DNA of 64,000 nucleotides from Erythrobacter sp. (lineage in GTDB: Bacteria; Pseudomonadota; Alphaproteobacteria; Sphingomonadales; Sphingomonadaceae): positions 62,001 through 126,000 of the forward strand of contig NZ_JAMWYX010000005.1 in assembly GCF_024305245.1 (NCBI RefSeq), written 5' to 3'. Of the stretch, positions 1 to 11,135 are shown piece after piece (position 1 is the first letter of the stretch; every line of letters begins with the position of its first letter). The notes under the pieces were generated by a model. That model made no database searches, was not told where the DNA came from, and saw nothing but the letters and a program-made list of their open reading frames with translations. A program made the position numbers and the translations under genes.

Positions 1-1
1 A

Positions 2-1891
2 GTCAAATGCGTGGTTGGCGAACGGATCGACGTGTCCGCCCACATCTACGCCGACGGCCATGAGAAGATCGGCGCACGCCTGTTGTGGCGGGCCGAGGAC
101 GAGAAAGAATGGCGCGCCGTTCCGATGCTCGAGGAGAGCAACGACGAGTGGTTCGCCGCCTTCGCCCCCGAACGGGTCGGCCGGCATGAATACACCGTCG
201 AGGCATGGGACGACCGTTTCGGCTATTTTCGCGAGAGCATCGGCAAGAAAGTCGAAGCAGGTGTGGCCCAGCCGGTCGAATTCGAGGAGGGCCGACTATT
301 TCTCAAGGACGCGCGCGACCGCGCCGATGCGGGCCATAGGGACATATTGGAACAGGCGCTGGGCCAGCTCGCGCAGGCTGGAGACGACCGCGACCGCCGC
401 GACGTCTTCACCGATCCCGCCGTCATCGAGGCAATGGAAGCACTGGACCCGCACCACCACCGCGCCATAGCGGCTCCGGTGCTGGTCGATGCCGAACGCC
501 GCGAGGCGGGGTTCTCAAGCTGGTACGAACTCTTCCCCCGCTCGATGACCGACGACAAAACACGGCACGGCACGCTGAGGAACGTGATCGACCATCTGCC
601 GCGCGTCGCCGCGATGGGGTTCGACACGCTGTATTTCCCGCCGATCCACCCGATCGGAACGATCAATCGCAAGGGACCGAACAACACGCTGACGCCTGAA
701 GATGGCGATCCGGGCAGCCCCTATGCCATCGGCAGCGCTGAAGGCGGGCATGACGCGATCCATTCCGAACTTGGCACGTTCGAAGATTTCCGCGCGCTCG
801 TTTCCGCAGCAAAGGACCACGGACTGGAGATCGCGCTCGATTTCGCGATCCAGTGTTCGCCCGACCATCCGTGGCTGAAGGAGCACCCCGGCTGGTTCGC
901 GTGGCGCCCTGACGGCAGCATGAAATACGCCGAAAACCCGCCCAAGAAGTATCAGGACATCGTCAATGTCGATTTCTATAGGCCCGATGCCGTGCCGGAC
1001 CTGTGGCTCGCGCTGCGCGATGTTGTGCTGCTGTGGGTGAGCGAGGGCGTGAAGGTGTTCCGCGTCGATAATCCGCACACCAAACCCTTCGCATTCTGGG
1101 AATGGATGATCCGCGAAGTGCGCGCCGCCCACCCCGAGGTGATCTTCCTTTCCGAAGCCTTTACCCGCCCCAAGGTGATGTATCGGCTCGCCAAGATCGG
1201 GTTTTCGCAGAGCTACACCTATTTCACCTGGCGCAATTCCAAGGCGGAGTTGACCGAATATATCGAGGAGTTGACACAGGAAGCGCCGAAAGATTTCTTC
1301 CGCCCGCATTTCTTCGTCAACACGCCCGACATCAACCCTGTATTCTTGCAAACCGGCGGGCGGCCAGCGCATCGCATTCGTGCCGTGCTGGCGGCGACGT
1401 TGTCTGGCCTGTGGGGCGTCTATTCCGGGTTCGAGCTATGCGATGCCGCGCCGCTGCCGGGGCGCGAGGAATATGCCGATTCCGAGAAATACGAAATCCG
1501 GCCGCGCAATTGGCGCGCGCCGGGCGACATTGTCGAGGACGTGACCCTGCTCAACCGCCTGCGCCGTTCGCACCCGGCGTTGCAGACGCATCGCAACACG
1601 ATCTTTCTGCCCGCGCATAACGATAACATCATCTATTACGCCAAGCCCGCGCCCGATGGCGACGAGATGATCCTGGTCGCGGTCAATCTCGATCCGCACG
1701 GCGCGCATGGTTGCGAATTCGAGGTGCCCTTGTGGAAGCTCGGCCTGCCCGATGATGGCGAAGTCGCGGTCGAGGATCTTGCAAGCGGTGCAAGCTTCCG
1801 CTGGCAGGGCAAGGTCCAGTCGCTCCACCTGACGCCCGATGACCCCTACCGTATCTGGCGCATCGCCCCTGAAGGAGGCGCGCATGGTTGA
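2..1891 (+). CDS. glgE: Maltose-1-phosphate maltosyltransferase GlgE (5' end outside window)
   Basis: GlgE transfers maltosyl units from alpha-maltose-1-phosphate onto linear alpha-1,4-glucan in the cytoplasm. The reading frame is open to the left edge; the first visible residues (VKCVVGE) match the start of the GlgE N-terminal domain, so perhaps 20-40 residues are missing. The GH13 barrel follows, with the nucleophile Asp in FRVDNPHTKP (about visible residue 356), the acid/base Glu in FLSEAFTRP (about 385) and the third Asp in NTPDINP (about 443). NTPDINP and the acceptor-side features are typical of GlgE rather than other amylases. The stop overlaps the start of the treS-mak gene by 8 nt. 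The promoter of the operon is not in the window. Confidence 0.95.
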   Translation, partial: VKCVVGERIDVSAHIYADGHEKIGARLLWRAEDEKEWRAVPMLEESNDEWFAAFAPERVGRHEYTVEAWDDRFGYFRESIGKKVEAGVAQPVEFEEGRLFLKDARDRADAGHRDILEQALGQLAQAGDDRDRRDVFTDPAVIEAMEALDPHHHRAIAAPVLVDAERREAGFSSWYELFPRSMTDDKTRHGTLRNVIDHLPRVAAMGFDTLYFPPIHPIGTINRKGPNNTLTPEDGDPGSPYAIGSAEGGHDAIHSELGTFEDFRALVSAAKDHGLEIALDFAIQCSPDHPWLKEHPGWFAWRPDGSMKYAENPPKKYQDIVNVDFYRPDAVPDLWLALRDVVLLWVSEGVKVFRVDNPHTKPFAFWEWMIREVRAAHPEVIFLSEAFTRPKVMYRLAKIGFSQSYTYFTWRNSKAELTEYIEELTQEAPKDFFRPHFFVNTPDINPVFLQTGGRPAHRIRAVLAATLSGLWGVYSGFELCDAAPLPGREEYADSEKYEIRPRNWRAPGDIVEDVTLLNRLRRSHPALQTHRNTIFLPAHNDNIIYYAKPAPDGDEMILVAVNLDPHGAHGCEFEVPLWKLGLPDDGEVAVEDLASGASFRWQGKVQSLHLTPDDPYRIWRIAPEGGAHG

Positions 1892-4800
1892 GACTGCTCT
1901 CCGGCTGCCGTTTGAAGACACGAACCTGGACCCCTCGTGGTACAAGGACGCCGTCATCTATCAGCTTCACGTCAAGAGCTTCTTCGATGCCAATAATGAC
2001 GGGATTGGGGACTTTCAGGGGCTGATCGGCAAGCTCGACCATATCGCCAATCTCGGCGTGACTGCGATCTGGCTGCTGCCGTTCTATCCCAGCCCCCGGC
2101 GCGACGATGGCTACGACATTGCCGATTACTACGGCGTCAGTCCCGATTACGGGACGCTTGAAGATTTCCGTGCCTTCGTCGAGGCGGCGCACGCGCGCGG
2201 AATTCGGGTCATCACCGAACTCGTGATCAACCACACCTCGGATCAGCACCCGTGGTTTCAGGCGGCCCGCAAAGCGCCGCCGGGAAGCCCGGAGCGCGAG
2301 TTTTACGTGTGGTCTGACGACGACCAGAAATATGCCGGCACGCGGATCATCTTCTGCGACACCGAGAAATCGAACTGGAGCTGGGACGAGGAAGCGGGCG
2401 CGTATTTCTGGCACCGTTTCTATTCGCACCAGCCCGATCTCAATTTCGACAATCCCAAGGTGCTCGAGGAAGTCCTCAAGGCGATGCACTTCTGGCTCGA
2501 TACCGGGGTGGACGGGCTGCGGCTCGACGCCATTCCCTACCTGATCGAACGCGAGGGCACCTCCAACGAAAACCTGCCTGAAACCCACGACGTGCTGCGG
2601 AAGATCCGCGCGGATCTCGACAAGCACTATCCCGACCGGATGCTGATTGCCGAGGCCAATATGTGGCCCGAGGACACCCAGCAATATTTCGGCCCCAATG
2701 GCGAGGAATGCCACATGGCGTTCCACTTCCCGCTGATGCCGCGGATGTACATGGCACTGGCGCAGGAAGACCGCTTCCCGATCACCGACATCATGCGCCA
2801 GACCCCGCCGATCCCCGAACAATCGCAATGGGCGATCTTCCTGCGCAACCATGACGAGCTGACGCTGGAAATGGTGACCGATGCCGAGCGTGATTACCTG
2901 TGGGAGACCTACGCCTCCGAACACCGCGCGCGGATCAACCTCGGCATTCGCCGCCGCCTTGCCCCGCTTATGGGCCGTGATCGGCGGCGCATCGAGTTGA
3001 TGAATGCTCTGCTGCTGACCATGCCGGGCACGCCGATCATCTATTACGGCGACGAGATCGGGATGGGCGACAACATCTTCCTCGGCGACCGCGACGGCGT
3101 GCGCACCCCGATGCAGTGGTCGCCCGACCGTTCCGGCGGCTTCAGCCGGGCCGATCCCGCACGGCTTGCCCTGCCGCCGATCCAGGACCCGCTCTACGGC
3201 TACGAAGTGGTCAATGTCGAAAGCCAGGAGCGCGACAGTCATTCGCTGCTCAACTGGACCCGGCGGATGCTCGCGGTGCGCAAGCAATACCGCGCGTTCG
3301 GGCGAGGCGGACAGCGCTTCCTGAAACCGCGCAACCGCAAGGTGCTGGCCTATCTGCGCGAACAACCCGCCGATGATCGCGGCGACGGCGAAACGATCTT
3401 GTGCGTCGCCAACCTCGCCTCCAGCGCGCAGGCAGTCGAGCTCGATCTTGCCGAGTTTTCCGGCCACGTGCCGGTCGAACTATCGGGCGAAACCCCGTTC
3501 CCGGCGATCGGGCAGTTGCCGTTCCTGCTGACCCTGCCGCCCTATGGTTTCTACTGGTTCCGGCTGGTCGAAGATGTCGAGGCGCCCGAATGGAGTTCGG
3601 GCGCGCCGAACGAAGAGGTCGAACATCACACCTTCGTGCTCAGGCCCGAACTTGCCGACGTGTTGGACGACGCGAACCGCGAGGTGCTGGAGGACGAAAT
3701 CCTGCCCGATTACATCCCCGACCGCCGCTGGTTCGGCGAAAAGGACGTGGACATCGACGAAACCCATGTGGTGCGCCATGTCCGGCTCGACGAAGACCTG
3801 ATCCTGACCGAAGTCGACGTTTCGAACGGAAAGAGCATCTATGCCCTGCCGCTCGGCATCGCTTGGGAGGGGGAGCACGAAGGGCCGTTCGCGCCCAATC
3901 TCGCGCTCGCCCGGGCGCGGCGCGGCCGCCATGTCGGCCTGCTGACCGATGGCTTCGCAGTCAACAGCTTCCCGCGCGCGATCATCCGTTCCTTCCGTGA
4001 CAACGCCGAATATGCGGTGGGGCGCGGCAAGCTGATTTTCACGCGCGAGGAAGGCTTCGACCTCGACGAGGACACGCCGGCCGAATGGCTTGCCGCCGAG
4101 CAGTCGAATTCCACCCTGATCCTTGCGGACAAGGTCGTGGTCAAGCTGCTGCGCCGCCTTCAGCCCGGCATTCATCCGGAAGTCGAAGTCACAAAATACC
4201 TGTGTGATCGCCAGTTCATCGCGGTCGCGCCGTTCCTTGGCGAAGCGCGCCGGGTCACGTCCGACGGGACGAGCTATACACTGATCCTCGCGCAGGGCTT
4301 TGTGCGCAATCAGGGCGATGGCTGGCGCTGGACGCTGAACGCGCTAGAACGCGCGGCTCTCAATGCGCGCGATCTGCCTGAAGAAGGCAACCCGGTCGCC
4401 GGCTATGGGCACTTTGCCGCGCGGATCGGTCAGCGACTGGCCGAAATGCACGCGCTGCTGGCCGCACCGACCGACGATCCCGCTTTCACACCCGAAACGC
4501 TGGACCGCGGCGCGGCGGGAAGGCTGGCCGAGCGGGTCAACGAAGGGTTCGACAACGCGCTGTCGATCCTGCACCGCGCCGAGCTCGATGGGCGTGAGGC
4601 CGAGGCGCTGGCCCGACTTGACCAGAGCCGCGAGACATTGCGCGACCGCATCGTCGCGATTGCCGCCGATGCGACCGGCACGCGGACCACCCGCATTCAC
4701 GGCGACCTTCATCTCGGACAGTTGCTTGTGGCGGGCGACGAGGTGGTGTTCATCGATTTCGAGGGCGAACCGAGCCGTCCGGTGGAAGAACGCCGCGCGA

Positions 4801-5135
4801 AGGACGTTCCGCTGCGCGACGTCGCGGGCGTCTTGCGCAGCTTCGCCTATGCCAGCGCTGCCAGCCGGCGCGAATTGCCAGCGCTCGCTGCACTCGAAGA
4901 AGAGCGGGCGACGCAGCTTTTCACCCGTTTCGAAATCGAGGCGCGGCGCGATTTTCTTGCCGCTTACCGCAAGGTTGCCGAGCCCTTCCCTGCCCCGCTC
5001 GTCGACCTCTTCGAGTTCGAAAAGGCCGCCTACGAAGTCGCCTACGAGGCCGCGAGCCGGCCCGACTGGCTCTCCATCCCGCTTGCCGGCCTTGCCGCCG
5101 CTGCCGAGCGCCTGATGTCAGGAGATACAAATTGA
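1884..5135 (+). CDS. treS: Trehalose synthase-maltokinase fusion (TreS-Mak)
   Basis: A 1083-residue two-enzyme protein. Residues 1 to about 560 are a GH13 trehalose synthase that isomerises trehalose and maltose: nucleophile Asp in LRLDAIP (215), Glu in [10 protein letters not shown] (257), Asp in RNHDELTLE (324). Residues from about 590 to the end are a maltokinase with the aminoglycoside-phosphotransferase-like fold; the catalytic HGDLHLGQ (Asp about 941) and metal-binding IDFEGEP motifs are present. The pair therefore makes maltose-1-phosphate from trehalose and ATP, the donor for GlgE encoded just upstream. The ATG at 1884 is chosen because GGAGG lies 5 nt upstream and the family N-terminus begins there; a longer in-frame upstream start would lie inside glgE. 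Confidence 0.96.
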   Translation: MVETALRLPFEDTNLDPSWYKDAVIYQLHVKSFFDANNDGIGDFQGLIGKLDHIANLGVTAIWLLPFYPSPRRDDGYDIADYYGVSPDYGTLEDFRAFVEAAHARGIRVITELVINHTSDQHPWFQAARKAPPGSPEREFYVWSDDDQKYAGTRIIFCDTEKSNWSWDEEAGAYFWHRFYSHQPDLNFDNPKVLEEVLKAMHFWLDTGVDGLRLDAIPYLIEREGTSNENLPETHDVLRKIRADLDKHYPDRMLIAEANMWPEDTQQYFGPNGEECHMAFHFPLMPRMYMALAQEDRFPITDIMRQTPPIPEQSQWAIFLRNHDELTLEMVTDAERDYLWETYASEHRARINLGIRRRLAPLMGRDRRRIELMNALLLTMPGTPIIYYGDEIGMGDNIFLGDRDGVRTPMQWSPDRSGGFSRADPARLALPPIQDPLYGYEVVNVESQERDSHSLLNWTRRMLAVRKQYRAFGRGGQRFLKPRNRKVLAYLREQPADDRGDGETILCVANLASSAQAVELDLAEFSGHVPVELSGETPFPAIGQLPFLLTLPPYGFYWFRLVEDVEAPEWSSGAPNEEVEHHTFVLRPELADVLDDANREVLEDEILPDYIPDRRWFGEKDVDIDETHVVRHVRLDEDLILTEVDVSNGKSIYALPLGIAWEGEHEGPFAPNLALARARRGRHVGLLTDGFAVNSFPRAIIRSFRDNAEYAVGRGKLIFTREEGFDLDEDTPAEWLAAEQSNSTLILADKVVVKLLRRLQPGIHPEVEVTKYLCDRQFIAVAPFLGEARRVTSDGTSYTLILAQGFVRNQGDGWRWTLNALERAALNARDLPEEGNPVAGYGHFAARIGQRLAEMHALLAAPTDDPAFTPETLDRGAAGRLAERVNEGFDNALSILHRAELDGREAEALARLDQSRETLRDRIVAIAADATGTRTTRIHGDLHLGQLLVAGDEVVFIDFEGEPSRPVEERRAKDVPLRDVAGVLRSFAYASAASRRELPALAALEEERATQLFTRFEIEARRDFLAAYRKVAEPFPAPLVDLFEFEKAAYEVAYEAASRPDWLSIPLAGLAAAAERLMSGDTN

Positions 5136-7339
5136 GTCCCTTCACCCCGGAACCCGATCACGGTCTTGCAGCAATTGCTTCCGAAGCGGTCGAGGGCCGC
5201 CTCACCGATCCGTTCGCCGTTTTCGGTCCGCATGGCGAGGGCGCCAAACGGGTCGTGCGCAGCTTCCTGCCCGGTGCCCAAAGCGCCACTCTGGTGAACG
5301 CGAAGTCGGGAAAGATCATCGCCGCAATGGAGGATATCGGCCACGGCCTGTTCGTCGGCAAGCTGGGCCGCAATCGCCACTACCGCCTGAAGATCCAGTG
5401 GCCGGACACGGTGCAGGAAACCGAAGACCCCTATAGATTCGGCGTGGTGCTGGGCGATCTCGATCTGCACCTGTTTTCCGAAGGGCGGCACCGCGATCTG
5501 GCACGCAACTTCGGCGCGGTGCCGCGCCAGATCGATGGCACGCAAGGCGTGGTGTTCAGCGTCTGGGCACCCAATGCTAGGCGGGTATCGGTGGTGGGCG
5601 ACTTCAACGGTTGGGACGGCCGCCGCCACCCGATGCGGCTGCGCCACGATGCCGGGGTGTGGGAGCTGTTCGTTCCCCGGCTTGGACCCGGCGAGCGCTA
5701 CAAGTTCGAAATCGCAGGCGCGAATGGCGCGGTGGTGCAGAAGGCCGATCCGCTCGCGCGGCGTACCGAACTGCCGCCCGCCACCGCGTCGATAATCGAA
5801 GCGCTGCCGGACTTCACGTGGTCGGATGACGACTGGATGGAGCGCCGCCGCGCCGCGCAGGCTCCCGATCGGCCGATGACGATCTACGAGGTTCATCCCG
5901 GAAGCTGGATGAAACCGGGCGAAGACATCCATTCGACCTTCGGCTGGCGCGCGCTGGCGGAACGCCTGATCCCCTATGTCGCCGATCTCGGCTTCACCCA
6001 TGTCGAGTTCCTGCCGATCATGGAGCATCCCTTTGCCGGAAGCTGGGGCTATCAGCCGCTATCGCAATTCGCGCCTTCCGCCCGTTTCGGCACGCCCGAG
6101 GGCTTTGCGCATTTCGTCGATGCAGCGCACCGGGCGGGAATCGGCGTCATCCTCGACTGGGTTCCGGCCCATTTCCCCACCGATGCTCACGGCCTCGCCA
6201 CCTTCGACGGCACGCATCTGTACGAACACGCCGACCCGCGCGAGGGGTTCCATCAGGACTGGAACACGCTGATCTACAATCTCGGCCGCCGCGAGGTTGC
6301 CGGGTTTCTGCTGTCGAGCGCGCTATGGTGGGCGCGCGAGTTCCATGTCGACGGGTTGCGCGTCGATGCGGTCGCCTCAATGCTCTACCGCGATTACAGC
6401 CGCAAGGAAGGCGAGTGGGTGCCGAACGTGCACGGCGGGCGCGAAAACCTCGAAAGCATCGCCTTCCTGCGCGAATTGAACCAGCGGATCGCTGCGGACG
6501 GGATGGGAGCGATCACGCTGGCCGAGGAATCGACCGCATTCCCCGGCGTGACCGCACCGGTTGCCGAAGGCGGCCTAGGCTTCGATTACAAGTGGAACAT
6601 GGGCTGGATGCACGACAGCCTCGAATACATCGCGCGCGATCCCGTCCACCGCGCATGGCACCACAACGAGATCACCTTCAGCCTCGTCTATTCCTTTTCG
6701 GAGAAGTTCGTCCTGCCGATCAGCCACGACGAAGTGGTGCACGGCAAGGGCTCGCTGCTCGGCAAGATGCCGGGGGACGAATGGCGCCGCTTTGCGAACC
6801 TGCGCGCCTATTACGCCTTCATGTGGACCCATCCCGGCAAGAAGCTGCTGTTCATGGGCTGCGAACTGGGCCAGCCGACCGAATGGAACCACGATGCGCA
6901 ACTGCCGTGGGAATTGCTGGAGGACGCCAGGCACGCCGGGATCCAGCGGCTGGTGCGCGATCTCAACCGGCTTCATGTCGATGAAGGCGCGCTCCATGCC
7001 CGAGACGCCGATCCGGCGCATTTCGATTGGATTATCGGCAACGACAGCACCAACAGCGTGCTGGTCTGGCAACGCGAGGGCCGGCAGGGAGACCCGCCGC
7101 TGGTAATTGCCGCGAACCTGACCCCCGAACCGCAACACGATTATCGCGTAGGAGTGCCGCGTCGCGGGACCTGGCAGGAGATCCTCAACAGCGACGCCGA
7201 AATCTACGGCGGTTCCGGGACAGGCAACGGCGGGAGCGTGCAGACCTCCGACGAACCGATGCATGGTCGCCCCGCCTCGCTCTCGCTGGCTCTGCCCCCG
7301 CTCGGCGTGATCGTGCTCAAGCCCGGGGACGGCGCTTGA
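5132..7339 (+). CDS. glgB: 1,4-alpha-glucan branching enzyme GlgB
   Basis: A 735-residue branching enzyme that introduces alpha-1,6 branches into glucan. It has the N-terminal beta-sandwich region, a CBM48 module ([16 protein letters not shown] around residues 145-170) and the GH13 catalytic domain: Asp in [23 protein letters not shown] (412; motif continues to the conserved GG-x-ENLE), Glu in LAEESTAF (465) and Asp in [12 protein letters not shown]. The start is a TTG that overlaps the upstream stop as TTGA, with AGGAG 7 nt before it. It acts on the linear glucan made by GlgE. Length and motifs are normal for the family. Confidence 0.96.
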   Translation: MSPFTPEPDHGLAAIASEAVEGRLTDPFAVFGPHGEGAKRVVRSFLPGAQSATLVNAKSGKIIAAMEDIGHGLFVGKLGRNRHYRLKIQWPDTVQETEDPYRFGVVLGDLDLHLFSEGRHRDLARNFGAVPRQIDGTQGVVFSVWAPNARRVSVVGDFNGWDGRRHPMRLRHDAGVWELFVPRLGPGERYKFEIAGANGAVVQKADPLARRTELPPATASIIEALPDFTWSDDDWMERRRAAQAPDRPMTIYEVHPGSWMKPGEDIHSTFGWRALAERLIPYVADLGFTHVEFLPIMEHPFAGSWGYQPLSQFAPSARFGTPEGFAHFVDAAHRAGIGVILDWVPAHFPTDAHGLATFDGTHLYEHADPREGFHQDWNTLIYNLGRREVAGFLLSSALWWAREFHVDGLRVDAVASMLYRDYSRKEGEWVPNVHGGRENLESIAFLRELNQRIAADGMGAITLAEESTAFPGVTAPVAEGGLGFDYKWNMGWMHDSLEYIARDPVHRAWHHNEITFSLVYSFSEKFVLPISHDEVVHGKGSLLGKMPGDEWRRFANLRAYYAFMWTHPGKKLLFMGCELGQPTEWNHDAQLPWELLEDARHAGIQRLVRDLNRLHVDEGALHARDADPAHFDWIIGNDSTNSVLVWQREGRQGDPPLVIAANLTPEPQHDYRVGVPRRGTWQEILNSDAEIYGGSGTGNGGSVQTSDEPMHGRPASLSLALPPLGVIVLKPGDGA

Positions 7340-9435
7340 TCGGCGGCCGGTTGGAGCCCGGTGCTCCCTACCCTCTCGGCTCCAGCTTCGACGGGCTGGG
7401 CGTGAACTTCGCCGTCTTTTCCGCACATGCGGAGCGGATAGAACTGTGCCTGTTCGATCCGACGGGCAAGCGCCAGCTGGCCAGTTACGACCTGCCCGAA
7501 TGGACCGACGAGATCTGGCACGGATATCTGCCGGGTGCGAGACCCGGCCAGCTCTACGGGTTTCGCGCGCACGGCCCGTACGAGCCGCACAACGGCCACC
7601 GCTTCAATCCCAGCAAGCTGCTGATCGATCCCTATGCCCGCAAGCTGGAAGGCCCGCTGCGCTGGACCGACGCGCTGCACGGCTACAACATCCGTTCGCC
7701 CCGCGCAGACCTTAGCCACGATCGGCGCGACAGTGCCCGCGCCATCCCCAAAAGCGTCGTCACGCACGAGACCTTCGACTGGTCGCAGGACCGGCGCCCC
7801 TCGACCCCGTGGTCCGAAACGCTGATCTACGAAACCCACGTCCGGGGGCTGACCAAGCTGCTCGAGGACGTGCCGCCGGCCGAACGCGGAACCTACGCCG
7901 CGCTCGCCCACCCCAGCGTGATCGAGCACCTCCAGCGGCTGGGCGTTACCGCGCTCGAACTGCTGCCCGTGCAGGATTTTACCAATGACCGGTTCCTGCA
8001 GGAGAAGGGCCTGTCCAACTACTGGGGCTATAACACCCTGTCGTTCTTTGCTCCGCAGCGGAGCTATTTCGCCTCGCCGGGCGATCACGACGAACTGCGC
8101 ATTGCGGTGCGCCGGTTGCACGCGGCGGGGATCGAGGTGATCCTCGATGTCGTTTACAATCACACCTGCGAAGGATCGGAACTCGGGCCGACGCTGAGCT
8201 GGCGCGGACTCGATAACGCTGCCTATTACCGGCTGCAGGACAGCGACCGGCGGCATCTGGTCAACGATACCGGGACGGGCAATACGCTCAACTTCTCGCG
8301 CACGCGGGTGGTGCAGATGGTGATGGATTCGCTGCGCTACTGGGCGACCAGCTACGGCATCGACGGCTTCCGCTTCGATCTCGGCACGGTGCTGGGCCGC
8401 ACCGACGAAGGGTTCCGCCCCAATGCCCCGCTGTTCGCCGCGATCCGGCAGGACCCGGTGTTGCAGAAGCTCAAGCTGATTGCCGAGCCGTGGGACATTG
8501 GACCGGGCGGCTATCAACTCGGCAACTACCCGCCCGGCTTTGCCGAATGGAACGACCGGTTCCGCGATTCGGTGCGCCGCTACTGGCGCGGCGACAGCGC
8601 GCAGCGGCCCGAACTCGCCGCGCGCATCGCCGGATCGGGCGACCTGTTCGACCGCCGCGCGCGCCGCCCATGGGCCTCGGTCAATTTTCTGACCAGCCAC
8701 GATGGCTACACCCTCGCCGACCTGACCGCATACGAGCACCGCCATAACGAGGCGAACAAGGAAGGCAACCGCGACGGGCACGACCACAATTATTCGCGCA
8801 ACTGGGGCGAGGAAGGGCCGAGCGAGGACGAGGAAACCAACGCCACCCGCGCGCTGGTGCGCCGCTCGATGCTGGTCACCTTGTTCGGCTCGCTCGGCAC
8901 GCCGATGCTTCTGGGCGGCGACGAGTTCGGGCGCTCGCAGGGCGGCAACAACAACGCCTATTGTCAGGACAACGAGATCAACTGGTTCGACTGGCAACGG
9001 GCGCGCTCGGAAGAAGGGGAGGCAATGATCCGCTTCGTTGCGCGTCTCGCCGAACTGCGCCGGCAGCATCCGGTACTGCGCAGCGCCACCTTCCTGCACG
9101 GCAACGAGGAAGCCGCCCAGGATCTGCCCGACATCGACTGGTGGGACGAACGCGGGATGCGGCTTGCGCCCGAGGACTGGGACAATGGCGAAGGCCGCGC
9201 GCTGCTGATGCGCCGGGCGGAGCGATGCGAAGACGGTACGATCACAACGGTGAGCCTGCTGCTCAATGCCAGCGACGAGGCGCTGACCTTCAATTTACCC
9301 CCTCCGGACGTCCCCCGCCGCCTGCTGATCGACAGCGCCCATCCCGAGGCGGAGGAGCAGGACGGCATCCTCGACAGCTATGTTCTTGCACCCCGCGCGG
9401 CGGCGCTGCTGGCGTGGCGGCAGGAGCGGGAATGA
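7336..9435 (+). CDS. glgX: Glycogen debranching enzyme GlgX
   Basis: A 699-residue isoamylase-type debranching enzyme that hydrolyses alpha-1,6 branches, probably of partly trimmed glucan. The N-terminal CBM48-like part begins [11 protein letters not shown] and includes [19 protein letters not shown]. The GH13 motifs are [11 protein letters not shown] (nucleophile), [15 protein letters not shown] (acid/base) and [12 protein letters not shown]. The TTG at 7336 is chosen because it is the only candidate giving the family N-terminus and it overlaps the glgB stop as TTGA; longer upstream starts would extend the protein by about 100 residues of non-homologous sequence inside glgB. In this operon it prepares linear chains for TreY. 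Confidence 0.95.
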   Translation: MIGGRLEPGAPYPLGSSFDGLGVNFAVFSAHAERIELCLFDPTGKRQLASYDLPEWTDEIWHGYLPGARPGQLYGFRAHGPYEPHNGHRFNPSKLLIDPYARKLEGPLRWTDALHGYNIRSPRADLSHDRRDSARAIPKSVVTHETFDWSQDRRPSTPWSETLIYETHVRGLTKLLEDVPPAERGTYAALAHPSVIEHLQRLGVTALELLPVQDFTNDRFLQEKGLSNYWGYNTLSFFAPQRSYFASPGDHDELRIAVRRLHAAGIEVILDVVYNHTCEGSELGPTLSWRGLDNAAYYRLQDSDRRHLVNDTGTGNTLNFSRTRVVQMVMDSLRYWATSYGIDGFRFDLGTVLGRTDEGFRPNAPLFAAIRQDPVLQKLKLIAEPWDIGPGGYQLGNYPPGFAEWNDRFRDSVRRYWRGDSAQRPELAARIAGSGDLFDRRARRPWASVNFLTSHDGYTLADLTAYEHRHNEANKEGNRDGHDHNYSRNWGEEGPSEDEETNATRALVRRSMLVTLFGSLGTPMLLGGDEFGRSQGGNNNAYCQDNEINWFDWQRARSEEGEAMIRFVARLAELRRQHPVLRSATFLHGNEEAAQDLPDIDWWDERGMRLAPEDWDNGEGRALLMRRAERCEDGTITTVSLLLNASDEALTFNLPPPDVPRRLLIDSAHPEAEEQDGILDSYVLAPRAAALLAWRQERE

Positions 9436-11135
9436 TGCGCTGGGGGCCGCGACTTCTTGGCGGCGGCAAGGCCGAGTTCTCCTTGTGGGCACCATCCGCA
9501 AGCGCGATGACGCTGGTCCTCGCTGGCGGGGACGAAGTGGCGATGGAGCAACGCGGGGGTGGCTGGTTCGCCGCGCAGGCAAGCGCGCAGGACGGCACAC
9601 TCTATCGCTTCCGCCTGCCGGATGGGCGCGAGGTGCCCGATCCAGCGTCCAGACAACAGGACGGCGGCGTCCACGGCTGGAGCGTGGTTTGCGATCCAGC
9701 CGATCACGTTTGGCGCAATCCGGACTGGCGCGGGCGACCATGGGAGGAGACGGTCATCTGGGAATGCCACGCGGGCGTTCTCGGCGGCTTTTCCGGTGTC
9801 GCCGAAAAGCTCCCTGAACTGGCTGCACTGGGTATCACCGCCGTGGAGTTGATGCCGGTTGCCGCCTTCGCGGGCAATCGCAACTGGGGCTACGACGGAG
9901 TGCTGCCCTACGCTCCGGCAGAAGCGTACGGATCGCCCGGAGAGTTGAAGGCGTTGGTCGACCGCGCGCATGACCTCGGCCTCTCGATGATCCTCGATGT
10001 GGTCTACAACCATTTTGGGCCGGACGGGAATTACCTCGGTGCCTATGCCGCCGACTTCTTTCACGATGCACACACCCCTTGGGGTCAGGCGGTGAGCGTC
10101 GACAGGGAGCCGGTGGCGCGGTTCTTCATCGACAACGCGCTGATGTGGCTGGAGGAATATCGCTTCGACGGGCTGCGGTTCGATGCTGTGCACGCGATCG
10201 GCGACAATGCCTTTCTTGATCGCATGGCGCGCGAACTGCGCGCCGCTACCGACAGCCGCCATGTCCATCTCATATTGGAGAACGAAGCCAACGATCCCGA
10301 TCGGCTTGAAGGGCCATTCGATGCCCAGTGGAACGACGACTTCCACAACGCGCTCCATGTGCTGCTGACGGGCGAAACCGCCAGCTATTACGCAGCATTC
10401 GCCGATAGTCCGGCCGCGCGTCTCGCAACCTGCCTTGCCGAGGGCTTTTCGTATCAGGGCGAGGAAATCGAACCCGGTCGAACCCGCGGCGCGCCCAGCG
10501 GCCATCTGCCGCCGACCACCTTTGTCAATTTCGTCCAGAACCACGATCAGGTCGGCAACCGTGCTCTCGGCGAGCGGCTGCTGCCGCTGGTGGGCGAGGC
10601 GGCAGCGCGGGCGGCGACCGCGCTGTTGCTGCTGTCGCCGGGCATCCCGCTGCTGTTCATAGGCGAGGAGGTCGGGTCGCGCGCACCCTTCCTGTTTTTC
10701 ACCGATTTCCACGATGAACTCGCCGATGCGGTGCGCGAGGGGCGGCGGCGGGAATTCGCCGGGTTCCCCGCCTTCGCCGATCCCGAAGCGCGCAAAGCCA
10801 TCCCCGATCCCAACGCGCCCGCGACCTTTGCCGCCTCGCGGCCCGAAGCCGGCCCGGATGCCGAAGACTGGCGCGCGCTGCATCGCGACTTGCTGGCGGT
10901 GCGCGCCGAACATCTCGCTCCGCACCTTGCTAGGTGCGAGAGCCTCGGCGCGGAGGCGGACGGGGAGCGGATGGTTCGCGCTGCATGGCGGCTCGGTGAC
11001 AGGGCCGTCTGGCGGCTCTGGGCCGGGTTCGATCCGGCGGGTTGTTCTGGCGCGCGCCCGCAGGGCGAGCTTGTGCGGCAGGTTGGTGATCCGGCCTCCG
11101 GCCCGTTCTGCATCGTCACTCGCGAGGGCGCATGA
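9432..11135 (+). CDS. treZ: Malto-oligosyltrehalose trehalohydrolase TreZ
   Basis: A 567-residue enzyme that releases trehalose from maltooligosyl-trehalose, the second step of the TreYZ pathway. The N-terminal beta-sandwich (FSLWAPSASAM) is followed by the GH13 domain with LRFDAVHAIGD (nucleophile), LILENEAND (acid/base) and the diagnostic FVQNHDQVGNRALGERL. The ATG at 9432 overlaps the glgX stop as ATGA; a second ATG follows directly. Just after the catalytic domain the usual EFA-x-F-P and DP segments of TreZ are visible. Its partner TreY is encoded two genes downstream. Confidence 0.95.
   Translation: MMRWGPRLLGGGKAEFSLWAPSASAMTLVLAGGDEVAMEQRGGGWFAAQASAQDGTLYRFRLPDGREVPDPASRQQDGGVHGWSVVCDPADHVWRNPDWRGRPWEETVIWECHAGVLGGFSGVAEKLPELAALGITAVELMPVAAFAGNRNWGYDGVLPYAPAEAYGSPGELKALVDRAHDLGLSMILDVVYNHFGPDGNYLGAYAADFFHDAHTPWGQAVSVDREPVARFFIDNALMWLEEYRFDGLRFDAVHAIGDNAFLDRMARELRAATDSRHVHLILENEANDPDRLEGPFDAQWNDDFHNALHVLLTGETASYYAAFADSPAARLATCLAEGFSYQGEEIEPGRTRGAPSGHLPPTTFVNFVQNHDQVGNRALGERLLPLVGEAAARAATALLLLSPGIPLLFIGEEVGSRAPFLFFTDFHDELADAVREGRRREFAGFPAFADPEARKAIPDPNAPATFAASRPEAGPDAEDWRALHRDLLAVRAEHLAPHLARCESLGAEADGERMVRAAWRLGDRAVWRLWAGFDPAGCSGARPQGELVRQVGDPASGPFCIVTREGA

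Noticed and set aside
1683-3467. Long open frame antisense to glgE/treS
   Set aside because: Long antisense frames are expected in high-GC genes. The protein is His/Arg/Val/Gly-biased, matches no family, and the plus-strand genes have all catalytic motifs.
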